NCBI GenBank assembly: GCA_913055905.1
Contig: CAJXLB010000003.1
Span: 233,632-297,631, forward strand
Length of the DNA: 64,000 bases
Source: an uncultured Winogradskyella sp.
GTDB lineage: Bacteria; Bacteroidota; Bacteroidia; Flavobacteriales; Flavobacteriaceae
Direction: 5' to 3'
Shown here: positions 1 to 8,301 of the stretch, one piece after another
How the letters are laid out: every line of letters starts with the position of its first letter
Position numbering within the stretch: position 1 is the stretch's first letter
The notes under the pieces: model-generated
What the model was told of the DNA's origin: nothing
Databases searched by the model: none
What the model saw: only the letters and a program-made list of their open reading frames with translations
Program-made: the position numbers and the translations under genes

Positions 1-124
1 TAATGTATTCCTTTGGTTCTGAAACAACCTCTTCGTGTTCTGTCTTGTTGTCTTTACAAGCTGAGGTCAAAAAGACAACCACAAGAAGAATCCTGGCGAA
101 TTTATTGTTTAAGAAGAACGCCAT
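1..124 (-). CDS. lipoprotein of unknown function, N-terminal part only
   Basis: The gene runs off the left edge, so only about 41 residues are visible. It opens with ATG (122-124) inside the last codons of the upstream DUF4920 gene, giving a 23-nt overlap and implying translational coupling. The visible part is a short charged start, a hydrophobic stretch and the lipobox LTSAC (Cys at about residue 22), then an acidic linker. This is a type II signal peptide, so the product should be lipid-anchored. The linker resembles that of the upstream lipoprotein, so the two may be paralogues, but the domain that would show this lies outside the window. Confidence 0.7.
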   Translation of the reverse strand, partial: MAFFLNNKFARILLVVVFLTSACKDNKTEHEEVVSEPKEYI

Positions 125-605
125 CGGCTTCAAATCTGTATTCTAATTTAGGCTCAGTAATGGCAGCTATCTCTTCTTCAGATTTTCCAGCATCTTCGGC
201 ATAATGTCTTAATTCATCAACAGACGTTTCTGTGACGAAAGCTTTTCCGTTAATAACTACTTCACCTTCAGCATTTAAAGGCATAAAGAATCCATAATCT
301 TTAAACTTCACCATGACTTGATGCTCTTCGTCTAAATCAAGGGTCATCCAGCATCCTTTCATCGAACAAACTTCCTTAATCTGACCACGCATTTTTGTCA
401 TTATGGTATCGCCTTCTTTAAGGTTGTTGTATTTTTCAAGCATACCTTTTGCGTCCAAGGCATCGGCATCATTTATTTCGTCACCAAATGAGGCATAAGC
501 GATGTCTTGTTTTACCTCTGTCTTTGTTTCTTCTGTCTCTTTGTTATTGTCTTTACAAGCAAAAGTCAGTGTTATCACAAATAGAATTAGAACTAATTTC
601 TTCAT
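102..605 (-). CDS. DUF4920 family lipoprotein
   Basis: The product has 167 residues with a type II signal peptide (MKKLVLILFVITLTFAC, Cys at residue 17). The body matches the DUF4920 family of Bacteroidota lipoproteins, with the hallmark stretch CSMKGCWMTL followed by an MVKFKDYGFFMPLN-type segment. The paired Cys around KG, with downstream acidic residues, could bind metal, but no function is established. The ATG at 605 is chosen because it starts the signal peptide directly. A longer frame to 710 would add an implausible basic leader and cover the promoter. It overlaps and probably co-transcribes with the next lipoprotein gene. Confidence 0.85.
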   Translation of the reverse strand: MKKLVLILFVITLTFACKDNNKETEETKTEVKQDIAYASFGDEINDADALDAKGMLEKYNNLKEGDTIMTKMRGQIKEVCSMKGCWMTLDLDEEHQVMVKFKDYGFFMPLNAEGEVVINGKAFVTETSVDELRHYAEDAGKSEEEIAAITEPKLEYRFEADGVLLKQ

Positions 606-640
606 TTTTATAGTGTTTAATATCGATTTAATTGTGGATG

Positions 641-648
641 CAAACTTA
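641..648 (-). promoter_or_regulatory. -7 promoter box for the DUF4920 gene
   Basis: On the minus strand this reads TAAGTTTG, an exact match to the Bacteroidota -7 consensus TAnnTTTG, 36 nt before the ATG at 605. No clear TTG -33 element is seen. Confidence 0.55.
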
Positions 649-694
649 CGGAATATTAAGATAATATTACCTTTTTTTAACGCTAATGATTTCT

Positions 695-702
695 TACTTT
701 TG
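695..702 (+). promoter_or_regulatory. -7 promoter box for ilvE
   Basis: TACTTTTG matches TAnnTTTG exactly, 23 nt before the ilvE ATG. It is back-to-back with the minus-strand promoter of the DUF4920 gene, so the 120-bp gap carries divergent promoters. Confidence 0.55.
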
Positions 703-725
703 CACGGCATTTAAATCGTAAATTG

Positions 726-1796
726 ATGAGTCAACCTAGCCTTAACGAAATCGTTGTAGTAAAATCAGAAACGTCTAAAATAAATGATGTAGATTTTGAT
801 AATCTCATCTTTGGCCGCGTATTTACAGACCATATGTTTGTATGCGATTTTGAGAACGGCAAGTGGCAAACGCCACAGATTATGCCTTATCAGCCTATGA
901 CTATTGAGCCCTCGGCTAGGGTATTTCACTATGGGCAGGCTGTTTTTGAAGGTATGAAAGCCTACAAAGATGACGATGGTAAAATCTTTTTGTTTAGGCC
1001 TGACCAAAACTTTAAACGTATTAATAGATCGGCAGCGCGCTTGGCGATTCCAGAATTTCCAGAAGGTTATTTCTTCAAAGGTTTGGAAACCTTATTGAAA
1101 TTAGATAGCGATTGGATAAAACCTGGCGTGGGCAATTCCATGTACATTAGACCCTTTGTTATTGCCACGGAACCTGCGATTTCGGCATCTCCAGCGAACG
1201 CTTATCGCTTTATGATAATTCTTTCTCCTGCTAAAGCTTACTACAATGAGCCTGTACGTGTTCTATTTGCTGAAAAGTACAGTAGATCGGCAGATGGTGG
1301 TGTAGGATTCGCCAAAGCAGCAGGAAACTACGCGGCTCAATTTTACCCAACAAGTTTGGCACAGAAGAAAGGATTTCAACAGATTATATGGACGGATGCC
1401 AATACGCACGAATATCTCGAGGAAGCCGGTACCATGAATATATTCTTTAGGGTTAATGACAAGTTGATTACCGCGCCTAATAACGATAGGATTTTAGATG
1501 GTGTTACTCGAAAAAGTGTCATTACATTGGCCAAAGATTTAGGCATTGAATGCGAAGTGAGACGCGTTAGCGTTAAGGAGATAAAGCAAGCTGCAAAAGA
1601 TGGCAGCCTCAAAGAAATTTTTGGAGCAGGTACTGCGGCAGTTATTAGTCCGGTTTCTGCCTTTGAGCATGCCGATGAGGTTTTTGAGCTCGAACAACTG
1701 GATAATTCTTACGCCTCTCTATTCAAGGAGAAATTGATGAACATACAGCATAACATTGCTGATGATCCTTATGGGTGGCGCTACGAAATAAAATAA
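726..1796 (+). CDS. ilvE: branched-chain amino acid aminotransferase
   Basis: A PLP-dependent fold type IV aminotransferase of 356 residues. It makes or degrades Leu, Ile and Val by exchanging amino groups with 2-oxoglutarate in the cytoplasm. The PLP lysine is probably K197 in the segment FAKAAGNYAAQ, matching the BCAT GNY context. EEAGTMNIFF and the late GAGTAAVISP segment are further family signatures. Length is typical of the long BCAT group. The ATG at 726 is preferred over the TTG one codon earlier. It is monocistronic, with its own promoter and a strong terminator just after the stop. Confidence 0.95.
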   Translation: MSQPSLNEIVVVKSETSKINDVDFDNLIFGRVFTDHMFVCDFENGKWQTPQIMPYQPMTIEPSARVFHYGQAVFEGMKAYKDDDGKIFLFRPDQNFKRINRSAARLAIPEFPEGYFFKGLETLLKLDSDWIKPGVGNSMYIRPFVIATEPAISASPANAYRFMIILSPAKAYYNEPVRVLFAEKYSRSADGGVGFAKAAGNYAAQFYPTSLAQKKGFQQIIWTDANTHEYLEEAGTMNIFFRVNDKLITAPNNDRILDGVTRKSVITLAKDLGIECEVRRVSVKEIKQAAKDGSLKEIFGAGTAAVISPVSAFEHADEVFELEQLDNSYASLFKEKLMNIQHNIADDPYGWRYEIK

Positions 1797-1801
1797 AATT
1801 G

Positions 1802-1828
1802 AAAATCCGCTTAAAGCGGATTTTTTTA
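1802..1828. terminator. intrinsic terminator after ilvE
   Basis: A 10-bp stem (AAAATCCGCT / AGCGGATTTT) with loop TAA, followed by a T run on the plus strand. It sits between convergent genes; its T run overlaps the stop codon of the minus-strand gene. Confidence 0.85.
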
Positions 1829-2212
1829 TGATTTAAGTATGGCCTCAATATTGGGTTTAAAGTAATTAGGCCCTTTCAAGACTTTTCCGTCTTCACGATA
1901 AATGGGTTCTCCATCTTCTCCAAGTTTACTCATATTGCTACGCTGAATCTCTTCGAACACCTCTTCTATTTTATGTTGTAGGCCGTGTTCAATAATGGTT
2001 CCGCAAAGTATATAAAGCATATCTCCTAGGGCATCGGCAACTTCGACCAGATCACCATCGTTGGCAGCCTCAAGGTATTCTTCATTTTCCTCACGCATTA
2101 ACTTATAGCGCAGCATATTTTTTTCCAGGCCCAGATTGGCCTTGGGTGTTTCTCGATGCCCTATCTTAAAAGCAGTATGAAAGGCCTTAACCGCATTGAT
2201 TTTATCTTGCAT
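1826..2212 (-). CDS. MazG-like nucleoside triphosphate pyrophosphohydrolase
   Basis: An all-alpha NTP pyrophosphatase of 128 residues. The metal-binding EExxE-type helix (REENEEYLEA) and the following ExxD motif (VEVADALGDMLY) are both visible. The tail contains EPIYREDGKVLKGPNYF. It probably hydrolyses a non-canonical or excess nucleotide to monophosphate and PPi, but the substrate cannot be read from the sequence. The start at 2212 (MQDKINAV) is chosen; the frame extends to 2266 but would overlap the divergent gene. Confidence 0.85.
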   Translation of the reverse strand: MQDKINAVKAFHTAFKIGHRETPKANLGLEKNMLRYKLMREENEEYLEAANDGDLVEVADALGDMLYILCGTIIEHGLQHKIEEVFEEIQRSNMSKLGEDGEPIYREDGKVLKGPNYFKPNIEAILKS

Positions 2213-2220
2213 TGTTGGGA

Positions 2221-2250
2221 TTGTTTTAACAAGGATTATACGTAAATTTG
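2221..2250 (+). promoter_or_regulatory. promoter for the small membrane protein
   Basis: TTG (2221-2223) and TAAATTTG (2243-2250) are separated by 19 bp, a full match to the Bacteroidota -33/-7 promoter. The ATG follows 15 nt later. Confidence 0.65.
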
Positions 2251-2265
2251 CATAAAAATACAGCA

Positions 2266-2451
2266 ATGTTTACAACTGGTCAATTGATTTTTGCGTTATT
2301 ATTCTTTATCTCCTTTGTGGTTGTATTGGCCATTCAATATCGCAAAGACCGTAAACTGCATCGCCGTTACTATAAAGGCACCGTTTGGATATTAATTGCT
2401 TTTATCGGTTTTATTGCCATGCTGGCTACCGTGAAGTTTTTGTTTATGTAA
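2266..2451 (+). CDS. small two-helix membrane protein
   Basis: A 61-residue protein with two hydrophobic helices (about residues 6-24 and 42-60) separated by a very basic loop (QYRKDRKLHRRYYKG), which should face the cytoplasm. It has a good promoter and ATG, and codon use like its neighbours. I recognise no named family. It lies divergent to the MazG-like gene and is not clearly linked to it in function. Confidence 0.7.
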   Translation: MFTTGQLIFALLFFISFVVVLAIQYRKDRKLHRRYYKGTVWILIAFIGFIAMLATVKFLFM

Positions 2452-2552
2452 AACAAAAAATAGACTTAATCGTAATTCCAGTGTTTTTATCGAAAATCTC
2501 GTAAAATTTTATGCAATGGCCATTACCTTGTTTTTGTATTAAGCTATTTGTT

Positions 2553-3866
2553 ATGAGACATAATTTATTTTATTTAGTTTTTATATTCACTTCTTTATAT
2601 GGATATTCGCAAAGCTACATCGGTCATACGGTAGATAATTATGCTGGTGTCCACGGTGTCATTTACAATCCAGCCAATATTGTTGAATCCAATTTAAGAG
2701 CTGATATCAATTTAATATCGGGAAGTGTTTTTATAGACAATGACTACATTGGAATAGGCTTTAATGAGCTTTTTAATTCTGATGGGGATTTAGATGCTAG
2801 CCTAGAACGTTTTCCTAGCTCAGCAAATAATTTTGACATTAATATTGATGTACTAGGGCCATCCTTCATGTTCAATCTAAATAAGAAAAGTAGCATAGGA
2901 CTATCCACTCGTGTTAGGGTGATGACTAACCTAAACGAAATAGATGGAACTCTCTTTGAAACCATAGAAGATGGTTTTGATGACAATAGTGACTTTAATT
3001 TTAACCAACAGAATTTTACAGGAACAGCACACGCTTGGGCAGAAATTGGCCTAACCTATGGGCGCATTTTACTTGGCAAACAAAACCACTTGCTCACTGG
3101 TGCGGTAACCCTTAAGTATCTTCAAGGTGCTGGAAGTGCCTTTACAAGTGCTAGAAACCTAGAAGGCACTTATGTTGATGCTACTGAAACATTAACCACA
3201 GATGGTGAGTTGGTCTATGGTACCTCAAATGATTTTGATAATGATAATATTGAATTTAGTGACTTAACCGGAGGCTTTGGTTTTGATATCGGTTTTGTTT
3301 ATGAATGGCATCCAAACCGAGAGAGTGAAGATATTAGATATTTCCAAGACCCCTACAAATTAAAAATTGGGATTTCGGTTACAGATATAGGTTCGTTAAA
3401 ATATGACGAAGCCGATGTTACTTTATATGATATGACGGCCACCGTAAATACAGCAACATTTGAGGATGATGTCCAGGAGTTCTTGGATAACAACTACAAC
3501 GCAACGGCTCAAAATCAAAATGTAACAATGCAATTACCAACAGCTTTACATCTGTTAGTAGACTATAGAGTAGCTAAAAAATGGCTCATTAGTGCACAGG
3601 CTGATTTGTCAATGGTAGCTGTTAATGAGCAATTTAACAATACCATTTCCAATATGGTTACGTTAATGCCTAGGTTTGAAAGTAAATGGTTAAGTGTCTT
3701 TGCTCCACTTAGCCTAAGGCAGTATGGTGGTTTTACAGCTGGAGCTGGATTACGGTTTGGCCCTTTAAGTGTAGGATCTGGTTCTATATTAAGTAAACTC
3801 TTATCGGATTCTACCCAATCGGCTGATGTGTTTTTTGGGCTTAAAATTCCACTTTATAGAAAATAG
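2553..3866 (+). CDS. DUF5723 family outer-membrane protein
   Basis: A 437-residue exported protein. A signal peptide (MRHNLFYLVFIFTSLYGYSQ) is followed by YIGHTVDNYAGVHGVIYNPA, typical of the Bacteroidota DUF5723 family, then alternating amphipathic strands and a C-terminal FFGLKIPLYRK segment. The pattern fits an outer-membrane beta-barrel related to FadL/PorV-like proteins, but no substrate is known. The ATG at 2553 starts the signal peptide; the longer frame from 2511 adds an unlikely leader. A strong terminator follows. Confidence 0.8.
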   Translation: MRHNLFYLVFIFTSLYGYSQSYIGHTVDNYAGVHGVIYNPANIVESNLRADINLISGSVFIDNDYIGIGFNELFNSDGDLDASLERFPSSANNFDINIDVLGPSFMFNLNKKSSIGLSTRVRVMTNLNEIDGTLFETIEDGFDDNSDFNFNQQNFTGTAHAWAEIGLTYGRILLGKQNHLLTGAVTLKYLQGAGSAFTSARNLEGTYVDATETLTTDGELVYGTSNDFDNDNIEFSDLTGGFGFDIGFVYEWHPNRESEDIRYFQDPYKLKIGISVTDIGSLKYDEADVTLYDMTATVNTATFEDDVQEFLDNNYNATAQNQNVTMQLPTALHLLVDYRVAKKWLISAQADLSMVAVNEQFNNTISNMVTLMPRFESKWLSVFAPLSLRQYGGFTAGAGLRFGPLSVGSGSILSKLLSDSTQSADVFFGLKIPLYRK

Positions 3867-3912
3867 GTTTTGTCAAAAATTCATGGTCTAACCAGATAAA
3901 AAAATAAAAAAA

Positions 3913-3937
3913 GCAACCAAACCGGTTGCTTTTTTTA
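3913..3937. terminator. bidirectional intrinsic terminator
   Basis: Stem GCAACC / GGTTGC with loop AAACC, flanked by an A run on the left and a T run on the right. It can stop both the DUF5723 gene (+) and the converging peptidase gene (-). Confidence 0.85.
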
Positions 3938-3955
3938 TCTCTCTATTCTAGATAT

Positions 3956-5995
3956 TTAGTTTACGTCTGGTAAATTGTTGTATTTACTACTGTATTCTAA
4001 CATTTGTTCTGGGAATCCTACGGGCTGTGTCACCTTTATTGCGGTAATTTCTCCGTTATCATCTAGTTCTGGTACTAAAACAGGATTTACAAACCCGCTG
4101 TAAGGTGCAGAAGTGAATTGTTTGTTACGTTCCAAAACTTCGGCATGGAGTTCTTGATCTACTTTGACACCATAGCCTTCAACCAAGGCCTCCACCGCCT
4201 CGTAATCGCCTTCAGATTTAATACGTTGTGTTTCTCTTAATAATTGACCAAACAAGTCATGCAATTTATCGTAATCGTTGATATTGAAATAGGTCTTACC
4301 GTCTCGGGTCACCTTTTCGATAACGTTGTCTTCCTTGCCTTTCTCAAATACCCAAGCGCTCACCCATTGCCTATTTCGCATGTGGGCTTCTTCTACATCA
4401 TCGCCTAAATTCAATCGAATCAATTGGGTCATAAGACCATTTCGTATGTAGCCATCATAAGCAGCCATCCCAACTTTCTTCCAGTCGTCAACCAATCCTA
4501 ATTCCTGAAGTTTAGAATCGTATAAATAGTACAAACCTACCAAGTCGGCACGACCTTCCTCTAATGTAGACGCATAATTCTTTAAGGTTTCTTTGGTTTC
4601 ACCTACTCCAGGGTTAAGTTGACCAGAAGCGTGACCAATAACTTCATGAAGTGCCGTGTGCAACTTATCTGCCAATTGGCCGTATTCTTTTTCTAGTTGG
4701 TACTCTTCATCATCATGAACAAATTCCTTTAAGCGTCCAGAACTGCCTGCATTATTATAGGCGTTGATGATATTACCTAAAGAAACCGACTTACTACCAA
4801 CTTCTTTTCGGATCCAGTTAGAGTTTGGCAAATTTACTCCTATTGGTGTACTTGGTGAGGCATCACCAGCCTCTCCTGCTACGGTGACTACTTTGTAAGT
4901 CACTCCGACAACGTTCTCCTTTTTATGCTCGTCCATTAAAGGTGAATTATCTTCAAACCATTGTGCGTTATCTGACAATACCTTCATTTTTTGGGACATA
5001 TCAAAATCATTGATTTGAACGATATTCTCATAAGAACCTCTGTAACCTAAGGGATCGTTATAAACTTCAATAAAACTATTGATATAATCAACATTACCTT
5101 CTGTTGCCTTGGTCCATGCCACATTATAATCATCCCAAGTTTGAAGGTCTCCAGTCTTGTAATAATCGATCAAAAGTCCTATTGCGTCTCCTTGCGCTTG
5201 GTTTTCTGCGACACCTTGTGCCTTTTCTAACCAAGTGACTATCTTGTCTATGGCTGCACCATATAATCCGCCAGACTTATAAACACGTTCTTTTAAAACT
5301 CCATTTTCCTTGACGAGTTGGGAGTTTAAACCAAAAGCCAATGGCCTATCGGCATCTGGAGATGTTTTATTCTTGTAAAAATTGATAACATCATCATTCG
5401 TAACATTGGGTCCATAAAAATTAACGGCTGAGAGCGCGACATTATCCACCCCTTTAGCTTGGTTGACCTTCTTGCTGTCCTTATCGTTAAAAATAACATC
5501 GAAAGCTTCTTGTTCCAACTCTGTATTGGTGGCCTCAAAAAGTTCTGTAAGATAAGCCTCGGAAAAATCTGGCTTGAGCTTGTCGTTGGAGTAATGGTGG
5601 TGAATACCATTGCTAAACCAAACACGCTTTAAATACACCTCGAAAGCTTTCCAGTCTTCTGTGTTTTTGTCTCCGGAAAAGTTCACATAAACATTTTCTA
5701 AGGCACGTCTTATTTTAAGATTATGTCTGTAGTTTTGGTCCCACATAATATCGCGTCCCTCGAGACCTGCTTCAACAAGATAATAGACCAGTTTTTGTTC
5801 CTTGAGGCTAAGGTTGTCCCAACCTGGGATTTGATACCTAAGTATCTTTACATCCGCAAACTGCTCGACATTATAATCAAATTCAGTTTCGGTCATTGAT
5901 GGCTCTTGCACATCAACTTCAGCCTTCTTGTTGTCTTGGCATGCCGAAAAAAGCAAGACAAAAATCAAGAAGTACATAAGGCTTTTTAATTTCAT
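3956..5995 (-). CDS. dipeptidyl-peptidase III-like lipoprotein (peptidase M49)
   Basis: A 679-residue zinc metallopeptidase. The M49 family motif HExxGH appears as HEVIGH (about residues 447-452), and the third zinc-ligand motif as EEGRADL about 30 residues later. A signal peptide ending LLFSAC marks it as a lipoprotein, so it should cleave dipeptides from oligopeptides in the periplasm or at the outer membrane. Start 5995 (MKLKSLM) fits the signal peptide. Homologues in this clade are sometimes wrongly named dihydrofolate reductase; nothing in the sequence supports that name. Confidence 0.88.
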   Translation of the reverse strand: MKLKSLMYFLIFVLLFSACQDNKKAEVDVQEPSMTETEFDYNVEQFADVKILRYQIPGWDNLSLKEQKLVYYLVEAGLEGRDIMWDQNYRHNLKIRRALENVYVNFSGDKNTEDWKAFEVYLKRVWFSNGIHHHYSNDKLKPDFSEAYLTELFEATNTELEQEAFDVIFNDKDSKKVNQAKGVDNVALSAVNFYGPNVTNDDVINFYKNKTSPDADRPLAFGLNSQLVKENGVLKERVYKSGGLYGAAIDKIVTWLEKAQGVAENQAQGDAIGLLIDYYKTGDLQTWDDYNVAWTKATEGNVDYINSFIEVYNDPLGYRGSYENIVQINDFDMSQKMKVLSDNAQWFEDNSPLMDEHKKENVVGVTYKVVTVAGEAGDASPSTPIGVNLPNSNWIRKEVGSKSVSLGNIINAYNNAGSSGRLKEFVHDDEEYQLEKEYGQLADKLHTALHEVIGHASGQLNPGVGETKETLKNYASTLEEGRADLVGLYYLYDSKLQELGLVDDWKKVGMAAYDGYIRNGLMTQLIRLNLGDDVEEAHMRNRQWVSAWVFEKGKEDNVIEKVTRDGKTYFNINDYDKLHDLFGQLLRETQRIKSEGDYEAVEALVEGYGVKVDQELHAEVLERNKQFTSAPYSGFVNPVLVPELDDNGEITAIKVTQPVGFPEQMLEYSSKYNNLPDVN

Positions 5996-6090
5996 TCGTA
6001 TTGTTGATTTTATGTTATACACAAATGTAATACTAATATCACATTTCATAAAATTGCTATCTTTGATTAAAGACTAAATCAATTCACTTC

Positions 6091-7113
6091 ATGAAATTCC
6101 TTAAATATTTTCTATTGCTCCTATTGGTTGCCATTATTGGGTTCTCAATCTATGTCGCAGTGCAGCCCAATGAATACAGCTTTAGCCGCAGCCGAATCAT
6201 TGAAGCACCCAAAAGCTTGCTCTACGACAAGGTCAATGATTACAAGAATTGGCCAGAGTTTTCCCCTTGGTTGGAACAAGAACCGAACGCCTCCATAACC
6301 TATGGTTCTAAAACCATTGGAGAAGGCGGAACTTACTCATGGGAAGGTGAAATTCTTGGAAAAGGTAGCATGACAACCCTTGAAACTGTTGAAAATAAAA
6401 GCATATCACAGAACATAGAATTTATTGAACCTTTTGAAGCGTCATCTCTTATTGGTTGGGATTTTGAAACGGCTGAAAATGGAACAAAAGTGACTTGGTC
6501 CATGCAAGGCAAACAAGATTTTATAACTAAGCTTTTTACGGTATTTATGGGCTCTATAGAAGAGCAAACAGGTCCTGATTATGAACGTGGCCTTTTTAAA
6601 TTAGACAGCGTTGTTAATGCTGATATGAAAGTGTATTCCATCACTGTTAATGGAGTAACCCAGCACAGTGGCGGATTTTACCTCTATAAAACCGCGTCAG
6701 GAAAGCTTTCGGAGTTTCAGCCTAAAATGAATACCATGTTAGGTGAAGTTGGCAGCTATGCACTAACCCATAATATCAGTAGAGCTGGTGCACCTTTTAT
6801 ACTTTACCATAAATGGGATGAAGCTAATGATGCGGTCATATTTTCAACATGTTATCCAACAAACTCTAGAATAGTAACCGATAATCCTGATATTCTTACG
6901 GGACAACTAGAATCCTTTAAATCGGTTAAAACCACTTTAAAAGGAGACTACACAAACCTTAAAGAAGCATGGAACGAGACTATGAGCTACATTGAAACTG
7001 CAGGATTAACCGTGAAACCAGACGGTCCTATGCTGGAAACCTATATCACAGACCCTATGCTAATACCGAATCCTGCAGATTGGATTACGGAAATTTATGT
7101 GGCCGTAGAATAA
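6091..7113 (+). CDS. SRPBCC plus GyrI-like domain membrane-anchored protein
   Basis: A 340-residue protein with one N-terminal transmembrane helix (about residues 4-23). An SRPBCC/polyketide-cyclase-like domain follows (about 30-180, starting SRSRIIEAPKSLLYDKVNDY), then a GyrI-like effector-binding domain (about 185-338). Both folds bind small hydrophobic ligands in other proteins; no ligand can be named here. There is no DNA-binding domain, so it is not an AraC/MerR regulator despite the GyrI part. Its TAA is directly followed by the crcB ATG, so the two genes should be co-translated. Confidence 0.8.
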   Translation: MKFLKYFLLLLLVAIIGFSIYVAVQPNEYSFSRSRIIEAPKSLLYDKVNDYKNWPEFSPWLEQEPNASITYGSKTIGEGGTYSWEGEILGKGSMTTLETVENKSISQNIEFIEPFEASSLIGWDFETAENGTKVTWSMQGKQDFITKLFTVFMGSIEEQTGPDYERGLFKLDSVVNADMKVYSITVNGVTQHSGGFYLYKTASGKLSEFQPKMNTMLGEVGSYALTHNISRAGAPFILYHKWDEANDAVIFSTCYPTNSRIVTDNPDILTGQLESFKSVKTTLKGDYTNLKEAWNETMSYIETAGLTVKPDGPMLETYITDPMLIPNPADWITEIYVAVE

Positions 7114-7479
7114 ATGAAACAAGTCCTTTTAGTTTTTATTGGTGGTGGTATAGGAAGCGTACTTCGTTTTCTAGTCGGAAAATGGCTAAATAGCTCAACG
7201 GACGGCATCCCTTATGGTACGTTTGCAGCAAATATTGCTGGAAGTTTATTAATTGGTATCATCTTCGGTTTGGCCGCTAAAAGCGAAAGTCTTTCCCCTT
7301 CCCAAACCTTGTTTTTAGCCACAGGATTTTGCGGCGGATTTACAACCTTTTCTACGTTTGCCTATGAAAACCACGTGTTTTTAAAAGCTGGAGATTTCAC
7401 AAGTTTTGCTATTTACACCATAGCAAGCTTTATCATAGGGTTTCTTGCGGTATTTCTAGGTATGTATCTTGTAAAGTAA
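7114..7479 (+). CDS. crcB: fluoride ion channel/exporter CrcB (Fluc)
   Basis: A 121-residue protein with four transmembrane helices. It carries the CrcB/Fluc signature GFCGGFTTFSTF (about residues 70-81) and the N-terminal GGGIGSVLRF segment. Single-gene Fluc channels form antiparallel homodimers that let fluoride out of the cytoplasm. The start follows the previous stop without spacing (TAAATG). I see no fluoride riboswitch upstream of the pair. Confidence 0.93.
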   Translation: MKQVLLVFIGGGIGSVLRFLVGKWLNSSTDGIPYGTFAANIAGSLLIGIIFGLAAKSESLSPSQTLFLATGFCGGFTTFSTFAYENHVFLKAGDFTSFAIYTIASFIIGFLAVFLGMYLVK

Positions 7480-7515
7480 CTGAAGTTTATCGCACAACCA
7501 AATCCCTCTAAAAAG

Positions 7516-8112
7516 TTATTTTTCAAACATTTTAAGACCAGCTTCCACTTTGAGGTTGATGTAATTGTCCCTAGGAACTATTGGGCAGGAGTACTTATCG
7601 TTGTAAACACAATATGGGTTATAGGCTCTATTGAAGTCTATTTCCATACTATCGCCTTTAGGTATTCTTAAATCAATATAGCGTCCGCCACCATAAGTCG
7701 TTTCGCCATTGGTTTCATCTAAAAAAGGTAGAAATAAATAATCCTCAAGGCCTTCGGTATTCATATTCTCCTCGCCTTGATAAACCTTTAATTTGAAGGG
7801 TTTGCCTTTAAGCTGAAACGACAAAATACCATAGACGCGCTCTTTAGATAATCTGTCTGTTGTGGTCTTCATTTTAAACCATTCGGACTCAGGAGTGCGT
7901 TCTAATTTGGCTTTAACTACAAAATCTTCATCAAATGGAAAGAAATCCAGACCCTTGAATGTTTTTAAATCCTTGGGTTTTAATGGCGATTTGGATGCGT
8001 CTTTAAAATCGGCATTCATTTTTACCTGAAAGGGCGTTTCACCTCTTGCAGCAGGTTGCTTTCCTGAGCAACTAAATAGTAATGTGCATATGAGAATAAT
8101 CGCGTATCGCAT
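7516..8112 (-). CDS. DUF1684 family lipoprotein
   Basis: A 198-residue lipoprotein (signal peptide MRYAIILICTLLFSC). The body shows the DUF1684 hallmarks: the YGILSFQLKG segment, DYLFLPFLDETNGETTYGGGRY, and the C-terminal FNRAYNPYCVYNDKYSCPIVP stretch with paired Cys. The family is widespread and its activity unknown. The start at 8112 fits the signal peptide; a frame reaches 8133. It converges with crcB. Confidence 0.85.
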   Translation of the reverse strand: MRYAIILICTLLFSCSGKQPAARGETPFQVKMNADFKDASKSPLKPKDLKTFKGLDFFPFDEDFVVKAKLERTPESEWFKMKTTTDRLSKERVYGILSFQLKGKPFKLKVYQGEENMNTEGLEDYLFLPFLDETNGETTYGGGRYIDLRIPKGDSMEIDFNRAYNPYCVYNDKYSCPIVPRDNYINLKVEAGLKMFEK

Positions 8113-8262
8113 GGTTTCATTTCGTAATACCAAAAATACAATTTCTAAATCGTTCAGAAAATAACCCGTTCAACACCTAATTGCTGAGATGAAAATAACT
8201 TGTTACAATACCTCTATGTGGTGAAATAATGTTAATTAGGCCGTAAACAATAAAGCACTTAG

Positions 8263-8270
8263 TATTTTTG
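8263..8270 (+). promoter_or_regulatory. -7 promoter box for ypdA
   Basis: TATTTTTG matches TAnnTTTG exactly, 31 nt before the ypdA start. Confidence 0.5.
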
Positions 8271-8301
8271 ACCTAATCATTGGAAAAAGAACTGTAAAGC
8301 G

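Noticed and set aside
13-204. 63-codon plus-strand frame at the left edge
   Set aside because: It is antisense to two overlapping lipoprotein genes with clear signal peptides and has no protein-like features.
3956-5995. dihydrofolate reductase, a name used for homologues
   Set aside because: The HEVIGH and EEGRADL zinc motifs and the length fit peptidase M49; no reductase features are seen.
7480-7515. fluoride riboswitch linked to crcB
   Set aside because: Fluoride riboswitches lie upstream. The gap before the SRPBCC-crcB pair is under 100 bp and shows no recognisable aptamer.
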